From Sparassis latifolia (Eukaryota > Basidiomycota > Agaricomycetes > Polyporales > Sparassidaceae), in assembly GCA_018466975.1 (NCBI GenBank), contig CM031559.1, positions 2,232,001 through 2,296,000 of the forward strand: a stretch of 64,000 nt of DNA, written 5' to 3'. Positions 10,936 to 22,004 of this stretch are shown here, piece by piece; the stretch's first letter is position 1; each line of letters begins with the position of its first letter. The translations under genes were made by a program, and so were the position numbers. The notes under the pieces are model-generated. The model did not search any database. It saw only the letters and a list, made by a program, of their open reading frames with translations, and had not been told where the DNA came from.

Positions 10936-12224
10936 TTGCAATCATCAATGGATCTCACCACTGATGACACTGCACGACAGCAATGCACCAGAGAATATGT
11001 GCTTGTGGCTGTAAAAACCACATATATCACTATTACTGCAATGCTGGCCGCGTTCTTTGAGTCCATACGTCTGTTAGTGGCTCTGGAAGAACCTGAAGCC
11101 TACCACACGTCAATCCTCAGCAGTAAAGGCTGGGTGCAGGAGCTTCTGAATGGCCATCCAGAGCGTATTCATTGCGAATTGGGTGTCACTCGTGATGTAT
11201 TTCACCAACTGATCTCTACACTCAAAGAACTGGGACATAGATGCTCTCATAATGTGTCTCTTGAGGAACAGCTTATGATCTTTCTCTATGCTGTGGTAAC
11301 AGGCTTGACAATTCGACATCTCAGCAAACAATTTCAAAGGTCGAATGATATCATCTCTAGGAAAGTCTTCAATTTATATTCCTCTTTGCCGTATTAGACT
11401 TCCATTGCAGATACTTTAGAAAAATGGTTCATATTTTTTCTTCGCCGGAATTTTACACACTTTATGTGCACTTGCCACAAGCCGATTACCCATTACCATG
11501 AAAAATATGACAAAACCCCCAATTTTACCCATTTTTTGAGGGTGCACTTGGGGCGCTAGATGGCACTTTTATTCCTATTACACCTCCCAGTGCTCTTCAT
11601 GAGGCGCATCGCAATTGCAAAGGCTATGTCTCACAGAATTGTCTGTTTGCATGTTCATTCAATCTCAAGTTCATTTACGCCCTCACTGGATGGGAAGGGT
11701 CGGCTTTGGATCCAAAAGTTTATGACGATGCCAAGTACCATGATTTGGACATCTCAGCAGGACGATACTATTTGGCAGATGCCGGTTATCCTGGCTCAGA
11801 CACTGCCCTTCTAGTTCCATATTGGCATGTTCGCTATCACCTGGCTGAGTGGGGCCGCACCGGTGTCAGGTATGCTCCAACCACATCTGTTTGCAGATGT
11901 CTCAAGTAGGTTTTCAGGCCTATGAATAAGCAAGAATTATTCAATTTGCATCACGCATCAGCTCGTAATGTCATCGAGCGAATCTTTGACATTCTCAAAA
12001 AGCAATTCAGAATTCTCCTCTTGCCATCTTCGTATTCTCTGGAAATTCAAGCACGTATCCCCACAGCTCTTGCTGCCCTCCACAACTACATTACAGTACA
12101 CACACGTGCAGATGAATCGGACATGGATGAAGACTATTTGTATTTCAATCTTGGGCTTGCCACTGAAGAAATACATGGAGAGACAGCTCTTGAGAGGCAT
12201 GACAGACACCGTAGGAGATCTTGA
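10936..12224 (+). pseudogene. PIF/Harbinger DDE transposase (DDE_Tnp_4 type), decayed
   Basis: The N-terminal half (10936-11397) carries a GWVQELLNGHPERIHCELGV block and a helix-turn-helix-like segment (HLSKQFQRS). The catalytic half contains GALDGTF (first Asp codon 11559-11561), GWEGSALDPKVYDDA (second Asp codon 11709-11711) and HASARNVIERIF (Glu codon 11976-11978), the DDE pattern of PIF/Harbinger nucleases. An intron at 11870-11917 joins the frames exactly. Two TGA codons (11499-11501 and 11508-11510) lie where relatives have Arg, within a stretch like PLP-R-KI-R-QNPQF. The join near 11385-11420 is unresolved. It would cut and paste its element in the nucleus, but this copy cannot make a full product. 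No Myb/SANT partner gene was seen beside it. Confidence 0.75.
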
Positions 12225-13359
12225 CTTTGGAGGAGAGATAACTCCTACTCTTCCTAGATGCCATACGCGTGTGCGAAAGAAATGACCAGCGAGCTTTAGT
12301 AAAAATGAATGGAGGAGGCAGTAACACAGCAAAGGCACAAGAGAACGAGAAAGAAAGTACCAGCAGGACCGCCGCACATCGACGACCTGCAGCACGATGA
12401 AGGGATGCACCCAACCCACAGTGAGCAGGGTGGGTGTGGGGCATGAGAATGTGACTGAGACCACGTGAACGTTCAATGCGACAGTGGTGTCGTGCTGACG
12501 GAAGCCAGAACAAAGGGTAAGGGTAGGAAAGAACCTTTGCGTGGAGAAGAATGGATGAGGGCAGGAATACTGGGCGACGGGTGGCGGGTGGCAGGTGGTG
12601 GGTGGTGGGTGGTGGGTAGTGGGCGGGAGAGCGGTAGCACGCGCCATTCAACTGACATGTCCAGAACAGTGAGAGGCTGGCGTCACGTGCCACTTACACT
12701 GTAGGCAGAGCGAGGGAGGCGGTGGGAGAGAGGCAGCGGGCGGACAGCCAAGTAGTGCACATCGGGCAGGGCAGAGAGCGTCTGCAAGAGCAGCACGTGG
12801 GTGGAGCAAGAAGCCGAGGTGTTGGGATCATACGGACAGGGCAGGAACCGGATCCTGGCACCATGGGCAATGCCGAGTGCTGAGGCTCTGCAGCAGGCAG
12901 GCTTAAGTCCCAACAGTCTCCAGCGCAGTATCCACGGGCAAGAGGATAAGGGGAGATCAACACTAATAAGAAGGGTCACATGCATCGGACTATTGGTACT
13001 AGTTAGTGTCTGATCGTGGGACAATGAGGTGGATGTGTGCTCGATACATGCAGGTGCATACAAATAGTACACAATACTTACAAAATACAGGGTAAGATTA
13101 GATAAGATTAGGGCAGAAGTACCACTTGGTCCTTGTGCTCCATGTTACAATGGCAGCCTGTTACACACATGCATTTTGTACTTGCTTAGAGTGGGCTGAT
13201 GCTAATGGATGGCAAAGACGATTCCTGATTTTAATATCTATCAGACCTATACTTCTAATATGTGTTTAGTCTCTTTTTTTGCACTTATTATTCAAAAGTA
13301 TTACAGTTGTATATTTTTATAATTACACATACATTTGGCTATGTTACAATCTAGTACAG
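12225..13359. other. non-coding spacer with a G-rich tract
   Basis: No gene was supported. The short frames here are shadows in a locally GC-rich stretch (12300-12960). The right part becomes AT-rich as it approaches Helitron 1. The 3' end of Helitron 1 (CTRR plus hairpin, read on the - strand) may lie in this segment but was not identified. Confidence 0.35.
12578..12627 (+). repeat. G-rich GGTGGGT minisatellite
   Basis: A run of at least seven short units of the type GGTGGGT or GGTGGCG on the + strand. It has well over four GGG runs with loops of 2-4 bases, so it is a candidate G-quadruplex. Confidence 0.65.
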
Positions 13360-14300
13360 TTATGCTTTAACATATACTACAACAGAACTAATCTTTGATA
13401 TACACTTTGTCAGCACTGTTGAATCCATGCTCTCTATTTGTCCCTCTAGTATACAAGTTTGCCCAGTTGTAACCCCATCATTAAACCAGACACTTTCAGT
13501 TTTTGTAATTATACGTGCAGTAAAGTGGAACCCACCATAATAAACTATACCACAGAGTCTATACTTCTGATCTTGCAATTCTAACTCAGATTCCCAGTTA
13601 ATCTGCAGACTGTTGGTAATGAAACACTGAAAATTTGGCAAAGACTCATATTTCAAATTATAAAGTAAGGCACTATTACAGTTAGGACAAACACGCTCAG
13701 AGCATCTGGCAAAAATTGCATCCAGCCAGTCTGTACTTGATCTATTCTTGTAGGACCCAAGTTTGAATGGACTATCTTTCTAAACTACTCTGCTACAATC
13801 CCAAATCACTTGTCCATCTGTATTACTCTCAAATTCTATATTACAGTGATCACATATAAGTGTGCAAGTCATAATATCTTCAGAGTGATTCAACATCTCC
13901 TGGCATAATGCATAGATATCGGTTCCTTCTGTACCTATTACTGGAAATACCTCAGAGTTAACTTGGTGCAAACTGAGTCTGATTCTGTCTTGTGCATTCT
14001 CCATTGTCAATTTGCCCAGTTTAACATCATCAAACACTTGTGTAAAAAGCTGCAGGTGAATATTCTGCTGCTGAACATTGGACATCCACCATTTAGGTGA
14101 AGTTGTATATACAGCATGTAAGATTGAGAAGAGACTGTCATAGGCACAACTGTATGTTTCTGCATTCCAAATAAAACCTTGTGGTGAAGCCAGATTTCCT
14201 GATATTATAGCACTTGTAACCTTTTGTTTCTTAGACTTAGAGCCTGCTGGATATTCACTATGCTTACGCTTAGCACCACGTGCTGCACCAGGATCATTAC
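13360..14300 (-). pseudogene. USP-like cysteine peptidase region of Helitron 1
   Basis: Downstream of the helicase, the - strand encodes WNAETYSCAYDS (Cys codon 14146-14148), a middle helical part (13780-14085) and YRLCGIVYYGGFHFTARI followed by VWFNDG (near 13500). A Cys box of Tyr/Asn-Ser-Cys-Ala-Tyr-Asp-Ser and a His box of Gly-x-His-Phe followed by a Trp-Asn-Asp segment recall the catalytic layout of ubiquitin-specific or related papain-fold peptidases. The same arrangement occurs at the same place in Helitron 2. Helitron-linked peptidases of other classes (OTU) are known. This assignment is by motif only. A stop at 13780 and a frame change split this copy. Confidence 0.6.
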
Positions 14301-16978
14301 TCAGAGTAATAAGGCTTTTGTTCCTGCAGCTGCTACATAGCGGGCTAACTCTAGAGCTTGATGTTCTGCTCGAGTTGGTGTCTTAGTTTCTGCAGCTTCT
14401 GTAGTGGATCCTTTCTTTGGTTTCTCCAAAAGTTTAAAAGGTGCAATTTCCAGTGGCTTCTCAATTATGTATGATACCTCTTTTGACCATCTAATAGCTG
14501 GATGTACTGTCTTGGGAGTATAATCTTGGCCTTTCCATGTACGATATGCATGTATGACTGCACCACAAGTAGGACCGTCAATAAATGCAGGCAATTTCTT
14601 GCTGTATTGCAGCCTGGTTATTTCATCTAACAGTTCCAAGTCTCAAAATTCTTGTCTTAAGTAGCCAGTTATGCCACCAGTAAGCTTTGCTGGATCAAAT
14701 TCTTGCACAAGTATTGTACCTGCATATGTTGAACCTCATGATAGACAGGTATATATAGACTGATGTGTTCAACAGTTCTGAAGATCACATACATTATCTG
14801 GACGAGTTCTGCCTTGAGAATTGAAGTCTGTCATTGCAAAGTTTGGAATTACTGCCACTTGATCTCGACTTATGTGCAGGCGTGCACCATTAGGCATTAC
14901 ACAGTCAATCTCTTGTACTTGATGTGTAATAGGAACAACATTCAGGGGTAAGCCATCTAATTGAATAGGAGATGGAGGTGCAGTCAACTTTACAAATAGA
15001 GTATCAAGAGCCATTTTATCTTGAGTAAGTGGTTGTGACTTCCAGCCAACTACAATGCCTTCAGCACCATTAGTGACACCACATTCAGTTGCTTCATTGT
15101 TCTTAATCATAACTGGCAGCCCAATACATAAGGATAATTTACCTGGATGATGATTAGTACAACAGTCTGGCAAGTTCCAGAGTTTTTCCTGCAAGTGTGG
15201 ACTGATTTTATTTGATGATCACTTAGGATCTACTGTAGCAGACTTCTTCTTTGATTTTCTCTTCTTGTTACTAGTGTCTTCTGACTTCCAGCTGTCTACA
15301 GAATAAAATGTCTGAAGTGTCTGACCAGTCTCTCTAGCAAATTGTGCAGAGCCAAGTTCATTAATTCGATCACGATATGCATTGAAGCTTATTATAATAG
15401 ACACATTTCTGAATCTTGTCTGAGAGAGTTTAGGTTTGTAAGGACCCCTCCCAGCTATTCTAGACTGGAGCAGCTTAATGTCTGCCTTAGTACAAGACTT
15501 GTATCTTAATAGTGCTGTTCGCAACTTCTTGTCTTCTTCACTTTGTAATCATTGTCGCATGTTCTCTCACAGAATAACTACAGTAGTGACCTGATGCCAT
15601 AGTGCCTTGCCAATAGAGGCCTCCTGCTGTGAAGGACTATATGTTGTATGAATAACTGGTTCAATCTTATGAGAATATAATGGACAGTTGTCAACTGCAG
15701 GTGGTAGCTATGCAAAGTCTTTAGCAAAAATCATATCAATTCCACCAAAGGGTTCTTCATTGGCCATTGCCTTTCACATATGAGCACAGATTTTATAAAG
15801 ACTCTTGCAATCAATCATAGAAACTTCATCCACAAAGATATAGTCAACATCCTTTAGTCGTGCATGAACTTGACTAAGTTTTGCAACAGACTCTGAGCCA
15901 TACTGACTCAATCCAAGTACAGAGTGATAAGTTGAACCAGATATTAATGCTGCAGCTGCACCAGTAGGGGCAATACACATAAATCTATAGCCTTCCTCTT
16001 GTGTAATAAAAAATCAATCAATGCTTTAATTACTTGTGACTTGTCAGTGCCGGCCATACCACCTAAGTATATTTTCAACTGCTCCCCACTAGGCTGAACT
16101 GCATGATTAGCAACTATGCAAAATTCACACTCTTGTTCTTTATTCAGACTGAATTTCTGCACTGTCTGATCAATCAATTGTTGACTATCCTTATTTGATG
16201 CTTTGAATGACTTGTTAAGATAGGATTGGTCAATAATCTTTACTTGGTCAATGGAATTGACTGCTTCAGTAGTAGACTGATTAGACTTCTTAGTTGCTGC
16301 TTGTGTTTCTCGAGCCTGCAGAATTGCATCATGCTTTTCTAAAAGCAATGTTTTCCAAGCATTTCCAGTGCGACCTTGACCAGTTTGTATTGCAATTTCA
16401 GGATCAACAAAGCCTGGTTTTTAATTTAGTGGAAGTGCATCCATTGCACCAAAAGTTTGTAGCATGTGCTCCGCTTCTTGCATTTGTGCTGTACGAAACA
16501 ATGCAGACCGATTTGATTCATCATACTGGTCCAGGTTAAGCATACTTGCTTCATCAGCAAGGTCAGCTCGAGCTTCATCACCATAGTACTCACTGTCAAA
16601 GTGATCTAACAAGGCATCATTTGCATCAAAGGGAAGAACATTTACACCCTTTCCTGCCTTTCTTGCAGCAGAATAATCATCTCGTGCATCATTGCATTCA
16701 TACCTAAGATTAAAAAACTTTAAAAGCTCATGCTGTCTCTCAGTAAATTCATATTGATTGAAAGAATCATCCCAAGTCACATCACTGTTTACCTTCAGCT
16801 CAAGTCCAGTCCGCCATGGTTTAAATAAAGTAAGCATAGTCATACAATAATCTTCACAGTTTCCTTTATCTCGCCTAGGCAATGCTCCACCTACAAAGTT
16901 AGGTACCTGTGCATATCGCTCTGCTACTAGTCGCACATAGTGTGTCTCGTACTGTGGGTGATCTTTAGAAAATTGATA
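14301..16978 (-). pseudogene. Helitron 1 Pif1-family helicase
   Basis: The block starts with VPNFVGGALPRRDKG (near 16890), a Helitron linker, and continues into a superfamily-1B helicase. Walker A reads GGMAGTDKSQV (near 16050), with Ala and Asp replacing two glycines of the normal GGxGGTGKS. Walker B reads YIFVDEVSM (near 15830). Motif V reads FAMTDFNSQGRTRPDN (near 14830). The last part (14301-14639) has WKGQDYTPKTVHPAIRW, a common helicase C-terminal end. Frames change near 15960, 15770-15530, 15205 and 14700. The helicase would unwind DNA during rolling-circle transposition, but the Walker A changes alone should impair ATP binding. Confidence 0.75.
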
Positions 16979-17547
16979 CTATGTATAAGAGCCCTTGTCT
17001 GAATCAGGGTCTGAGGTTGATGTTTCACAGTCTTTTGGTGATTTACCGTCATATTCTTCATCTTTAGAGTCATTTTCTGTTAGTGCAATTTTTGGCAGTG
17101 CATGCCAATCCCCTACTTCAAGTTTCTTAAAATAAACATCTAACTCTGCAAGGTCTTTGCAGGATGTATATGGCTCCCAAGTTGTATCACCTAGAGTCCA
17201 TTGTACATGAAATTCAACTCTTCGACCAATCCAGCGATGATTAGTGATAGTGTCCACTTCAAACTTATTTTCTTTGCCTTCACTATATTGTTCAGACATC
17301 TTCTTCTTATCTGCACGTCGAATCCAGTCATACAAACTAATTGACTCAAGTTTTGGAGGCCGATGCATATAGTCAACCACTGGTGAGATCCACTATACTT
17401 TCCATTGCTTTGACCTAGTATGACCTTGTCTGGAACTTGTCATTCATTTCCTTCAGGTTCAGATGTCTGCCAGGCCTTTTCAACCTCTTTGACATAACTG
17501 CACCAGTAGCAGACTTTAAAGTCATGACTTGTATAGTGGTCTGGATG
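16979..17547 (-). pseudogene. Helitron 1 inter-domain region with a chromodomain-like insert
   Basis: Read on the - strand after the MITE, the protein continues from the Rep tail (HPDHYTSHDFKVCYW) into MVDYMHRPPKLESISLYDW, a normal Helitron linker. It then enters a segment with ITNHRWIGRRVEFHVQW, GDTTWEP and LAELDVYFKKL. This order of a hydrophobic first strand, two further strands with an aromatic Trp, a TTWEP signature and a C-terminal helix matches a chromodomain, which usually binds methylated histone tails. An acidic tail follows before the PQYETHYVRLV linker. The corresponding interval of Helitron 2 has no such segment. Stops and a frame change near 17395-17430 show decay. The domain call is by motif and needs a profile search. 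Confidence 0.6.
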
Positions 17548-17553
17548 CTGCAG

Positions 17554-17994
17554 TTAGTGTCTAGCATGGGTATTCCATGGGTCTGACAAGGTATACTCAC
17601 ACCCATACCCACAGAAAACCCATACCCATCACATGGGTATGGGTTTTTTGTGGGTTGAGTATGGGTCAGCTATGGGTCTGTATGGGTATCCCATGGGTTG
17701 CAGTGTGGGAGTCATAGTACAATAGCAGTATGCAAGTCTTTGTGCCATCACCTGCCATGCTTTTGGAGTGATGAGATGGATCTTCTGAGCTGTGTGTGAT
17801 ACCAGGTTTGAATTACCTAATAGAGGTACTATACAGTTATGCCACCACCACACTTCTGGAACCCTATGTTTACAACAAACCCATAAGATGGCCCATGGGT
17901 TTTCATGGGTTACTCACTGCTGACCCACACCCATACCCATGGCTACCCATACTTACAACCCATGTGGGTTGGTGCTACCCATGCCATACACTAG
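17554..17994. mobile_element. 441-bp MITE with ATGGGT-rich subterminal repeats
   Basis: Imperfect terminal inverted repeats (TTAGTGTCTAGCATGGGTA at the left, and its diverged reverse complement ending 17994) are flanked by CTGCAG at 17548-17553 and 17995-18000. Removing the element plus one CTGCAG restores the Rep frame through YLLQHPDHYTSH. The interior is packed with ATGGGTATGGG motifs in both orientations. It has no coding capacity. The superfamily is uncertain because the duplication length is 6-7 bp. Confidence 0.75.
17617..17650 (+). repeat. hairpin inside the MITE
   Basis: AAACCCATACCCAT, a CAC spacer and ATGGGTATGGGTTT form a stem of 14 or more pairs with a 3-nt loop. It is made from the same motif that recurs through the MITE. 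Confidence 0.7.
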
Positions 17995-19300
17995 CTGCAG
18001 TAAGTATAAACATGCTATTGGTCCACCAATCTCAGACCTTGCTGTAAGAGAGTTTACAATCTTTATCATAATCTTCCGTGCTTTCTGCAGTCGATCTAAG
18101 TCACCCTCTACAATATCTGAATTTCGTTCAAATACAGCCTGCACTGTCTGAAATATGGTATGTGTCTTTAATGGAGACTTTGTAATATAGTCTGTAACAT
18201 ATGCGATGACAAACTTGACTGCAGTACCAGACAGCAAGCTGGTTACATCAGTATTACAACACAGAAGATAAGTTACCACTGGAGTATACCAGTTAATCCA
18301 GGCTTCACCCTTTTTCTGATTCAATGCACCAGTCTCAGGATCAACTGTAGTCTCTAAAAATGTATCTCTAGGAAAGCATGCTTTGCAGGAACCATTCTTA
18401 TCTATACATCCTTTATGGCAAGAATGTCTGTTAGATCGATAAATAAGTTCATCGACTACATGTGTGAACTTACTCCACCATGAGGAAGATGCAGTACATA
18501 GTGAACATACACCACAATTCTCAGAACAAAATGTTGCTACTTTTTCTGGCAGTGTTTCTGTAGGTGGAACACGCATAGGGTTTGCGGTAGTCTCTTTTTC
18601 TATATGTTCTTGAACATCGGCCATAGTTCCATTCAAAAATTCTCCAACATAAACACTTTCCAAGTACTCCACCATATGTCTTTAAAAATCTGAGTTTGGA
18701 TCCACTATTTTATCATGAATTTCCTGGGGTGTAAGTGCAGACTTTAGCCAGCCAAGCATATGCATATGGAGTGTTAGGCGACCCTGTTGCTCTACAGTAC
18801 CATAATAACCAGAGGTTTTTCCATATAGCCCAGAATGCTTAAGTCCAACACCAAGAATATGCTTTAAAAAAAGCTCAACCATCATTTTGAAAAAGTGTGC
18901 TCCTGTCACTGGATTATTTCCAATCAGACGAATGCGATCATCATAGTTGCGAAACTCAGGAAAGTATGTCTGCTTAGTGTCTGCAAAATACAGTGCAATT
19001 GGATGATTGATGTCTGCCAGTGAAAATGTTATAAACCAGGATGGTGCTCCAAGATATGAGGTAAGTGCCCAAATTTCATTCCGCCTTTTTTCTATTTGTC
19101 TTAGAGCCATCCACCTTGCCATCCACATATTCCAAGTCATCTATTATTCTAAAGCATTCCTTCTCTTCCTCTGTTTCTGGCTTTACATGACCTTTCTCAA
19201 GTCTCTGTATCAAGTCTGTCAGTGTGTCACTATTCAGACTGAACAAACGCTCTGCAATATCAGTAAATCGAGCCTTGTCAGCAAGCAAAAATTCACCAGT
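17995..19300 (-). pseudogene. Helitron 1 HUH Rep domain
   Basis: This block continues the replication-initiator domain. The HUH metal-binding motif is seen as RLTLHMHMLGW (near 18770), and the two-tyrosine motif as AYVTDYITK (near 18190). In Rep the histidines bind the metal and the tyrosines nick and covalently hold DNA ends during rolling-circle transposition in the nucleus. Both tyrosines are kept. The frame is split near 18678 and 19140. The MITE enters after codons for GGPIACLYLLQ. The next residues after the MITE (HPDHYTSH, reading from 17547) continue the same domain in frame. Confidence 0.78.
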
Positions 19301-20802
19301 AGTACATTGTTTAATTTGTTCATGATAGAATGCAATAAGTGGAAAGACACAATCAAGTGGAAGCGCTTATCATGATACATTAGAAGTTGCTTCTTTCGTT
19401 CATGATCAGATATTTTCTTAAATCCTCGAGTATTGCCAAATCCACCCAAACCATATGGGAACAACCATGGAAACATTCTTGGATATAGTTGTGGATTATT
19501 GTACAGTGATTCAACCTGTTCAGAATGTCCAACTGCAAGTACCTTGCCACCTTGTTTGAAGTATGCTATTGCTTTTGCACGAACTTTCTGTGGATCATTC
19601 TTGAGCAGTTCACTAAGTTCATCACTTGTCAAACTATGCACAGTAAATGGACATTGTCCTTCTAGTGCGTCTTGGTCTGGTTCGATATCATTTACTGCAC
19701 TTGAGTCAGCATCTTTATTTGACTCTACATAGTGATAGTCCACAATAACTGGAGGTACATCCTCAGGATATTCCTGCAAATTCTTGTATGAAATCTCAAG
19801 ATCAGTGTAATCCAAATGACTTAACTTCAGCCATTCAAGTGCTGCTGCAACCCGATTACGTCTTACAAGGAAAGGTGTACGTTGAAAATCAGAGGGTGTT
19901 GGCTTGGCTGGCTCAGTATATAGAAATGCAAGAACTTCATCTAAGTCTTCACATTTAGGTGGAAGCACTGAATAAACCTTGGGAATTGGCACGGCATGAC
20001 ATATGACATTTGCCCGCATCTTGTGCATATCAGAAGAAGCTACTCGTACAACACAGTAATTATGCATAACATGAGAGATAAGCATTTGCTCAGTCCACGA
20101 AAGGTCTTGCAACTCATCTGGCACTTCACCTAGCCATAGTCCATTAGCAAGTGCACTAACTGAGACTACTCCTTTTTGTAGTGAGCGTACACATGCAGTG
20201 CATATTTTAATACACTTTGAATCAATAATCAGTCCTTTAAGTTCTTCTATAGGATCATTCTTCATTTTACGCTCACAATGAGTAATATCAAATGCTTCAA
20301 GGAGATCTAAGTCAATATTCACTTCACTTACAGGAGTTAAACATGTTATAGGAGTAAGCATTGCACAAACTGCACATCCGGCCTCTAGAAGTTTATCTCT
20401 CACTATGTCATCACAAAAGCCTTGTATTATTTCAGTCAATAACTGCTGAGATGGAGGTAAAGGTGGAAACACATGTTGCTTCTCATAATTTATCTCTGCA
20501 AGTCTATGAACCTTCTGATAGGCAGGATCTGTGGCACGAGATTGTTGTCACTTCTGCTCTCTAAGTTGATAATTACTGTTCTGGTCTCTATATTTTTTCT
20601 GACGCTCACTACCCTGTTCAGATAATGAAGTTGCATTAAAAATACATTTAAAGTCTGCGCATTGCATGCAAGAATGTTTGAGCAATATAAATTGCACTAC
20701 TGCAGCTGAAGTATGCTTGTGAGGTACAAGAATTCCATGTTGCTGACACATTTCAACTAAAAATTTTACAGGTGCTCGATTGACTATAGTTGCAAGTGGC
20801 AC
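19234..20802 (-). pseudogene. Helitron 1 N-terminal region with DUF6570
   Basis: The protein begins with MPLATIVNRAPVKFL at 20802. It runs through a Cys-rich segment into a 412-codon open frame (19234-20472) with CVRSLQKG, ALANGLWLGEVPDEL and HAVPIPKVYSVLPP, the DUF6570 pattern found upstream of Rep in Helitron proteins. The end of the frame has YNNPQLYPRMFPWLFPYGLGG, the start of the Helitron-like N domain. DUF6570 has no established biochemical role. The frame breaks near 20480-20550 and again near 19300. Confidence 0.75.
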
Positions 20803-21350
20803 ATTTGCAATTATATACTGTGATCCATCCTTATAATCTGAGACATCAGAAGTATTAGTAAAGAGCTAAAAACGAGCAGCAAAAGGACTATGACATTCAG
20901 ATACAATATATGGTTAAATTTCTTCACAGCTCCATATACGTGTCTTTCTTAAGTTGGGTTTAACACCACCACCAATCTGTGTAAATGCGACTTTAGATGC
21001 TTGCAATATTAGGACCCCATTCAGCAAAAATCTCCCTGAATCTGGACAAGCTGACCAGTGACGCATGCTCAGATTCTCCACAAGCCAACGTGGGCCAATG
21101 AGACCCTTATATGCCCATTGCTTGGATGGGCCATCTGTGCTGTACATCTTTACCTCTGGCCCATTTATTAACTCCATTTGCACATACACAAGAAGATTGG
21201 ATGGGCTGAGGCAGCATCATTAGAAAACTTTCAGTTCGGCCTACTCAGAGGCCTGCAGAAGTAAGGCCTCAGATCTTCTACTTGGCTGACAGTTGATACA
21301 GGCATACATGCCTGTAGGCAAAGTTGCACATCGACATACTTGACTCAGCC
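20803..21350. other. flank of Helitron 1 without a supported gene
   Basis: A short - strand frame (20914-21189) has no recognised motif. The 5' end of Helitron 1 should lie here or just beyond but was not identified. TGGGCC motifs begin to accumulate from about 21080. Confidence 0.35.
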
Positions 21351-22004
21351 CATGGACAAGGCAAATGATCGAGTGTTCTCATGTCCGCCGATCCTTGGCT
21401 GTATTCGGTACTTTACTCTGGGCCCACCGTCAAGTGTGTACATTGAGTTTTTATGTTGGCCGATCCTTGGCTGTGTCTTATACATTACACACAGCCGTAG
21501 CATTTTGTACCCATGATTTTCATGTCAGCCCATCCCTGGCTGTATTCGATACATTAGACTCGGCCCACCGTCAGGCATGTACCTCAAGTTTTTGTGTCGG
21601 CCGATCCTTGGCCGTGTCGGCGTAGCATTGCATACCCAAGATGTTCATGCTGGCCCACCCTTGGCTGTATTCAATACATTAGACTCAGCCCACCATCAAG
21701 CATGTACCTAGAGTTCTCCTGTCGGCCCATGTGTGACTGTATCTCACATTCTAGACTTGGCCGCTGCATCGGCGTAGCATTCCATACCCAAGATGTTTAT
21801 GCCGGCCCATCCCTGGCTGTATTCGATACATTAGACTCGGCCCACCGTCAGATGTGTACCTCGAGTTTTTGTGTCGGCCGATCCTTGGCTGTATTCGATA
21901 GACTCAGCCCACTATCAGGCGTGTACCTAGAGTTCTCCTGTCGGCCCATGTGTGACTGTATCCCACATTCTAGACTTGGCCACCACGTCGGCATAGCATT
22001 TCAC
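21350..22004 (+). repeat. GGCCCA/GGCCGA tandem repeat field
   Basis: A block of roughly 100 bp (CGGCC followed by ATCCTTGGCTGTATTCGATA, then CATTAGACTCGGCCCACC, then a GTACCTCGAGTTTTTGTG end) recurs at least six times. A higher-order unit of about 240 bp includes a CATTCTAGACTTGGCC segment, seen twice. The open frames at 21365-21625 and 21594-22028 are by-products of the repeat period. No gene is supported. Confidence 0.75.

Larger units (their letters stand above)
13360..20802 (-). mobile_element. Helitron 1, degenerate, with a nested MITE
   Basis: Consecutive - strand blocks follow the order of a Helitron Rep/helicase protein: N-terminal region and DUF6570, HUH Rep, chromodomain-like insert, Pif1-family helicase, then a cysteine-peptidase-like domain. 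Many frameshifts and stops separate the blocks. The element ends (5' TC, 3' hairpin plus CTRR) were not located, so the limits given are those of recognisable coding sequence. The MITE at 17554-17994 is a later insertion. Confidence 0.8.

Noticed and set aside
12465..13072. Several short frames in the GC-rich stretch
   Set aside because: They overlap each other in all frames and are generated by the G-rich minisatellite and local composition.
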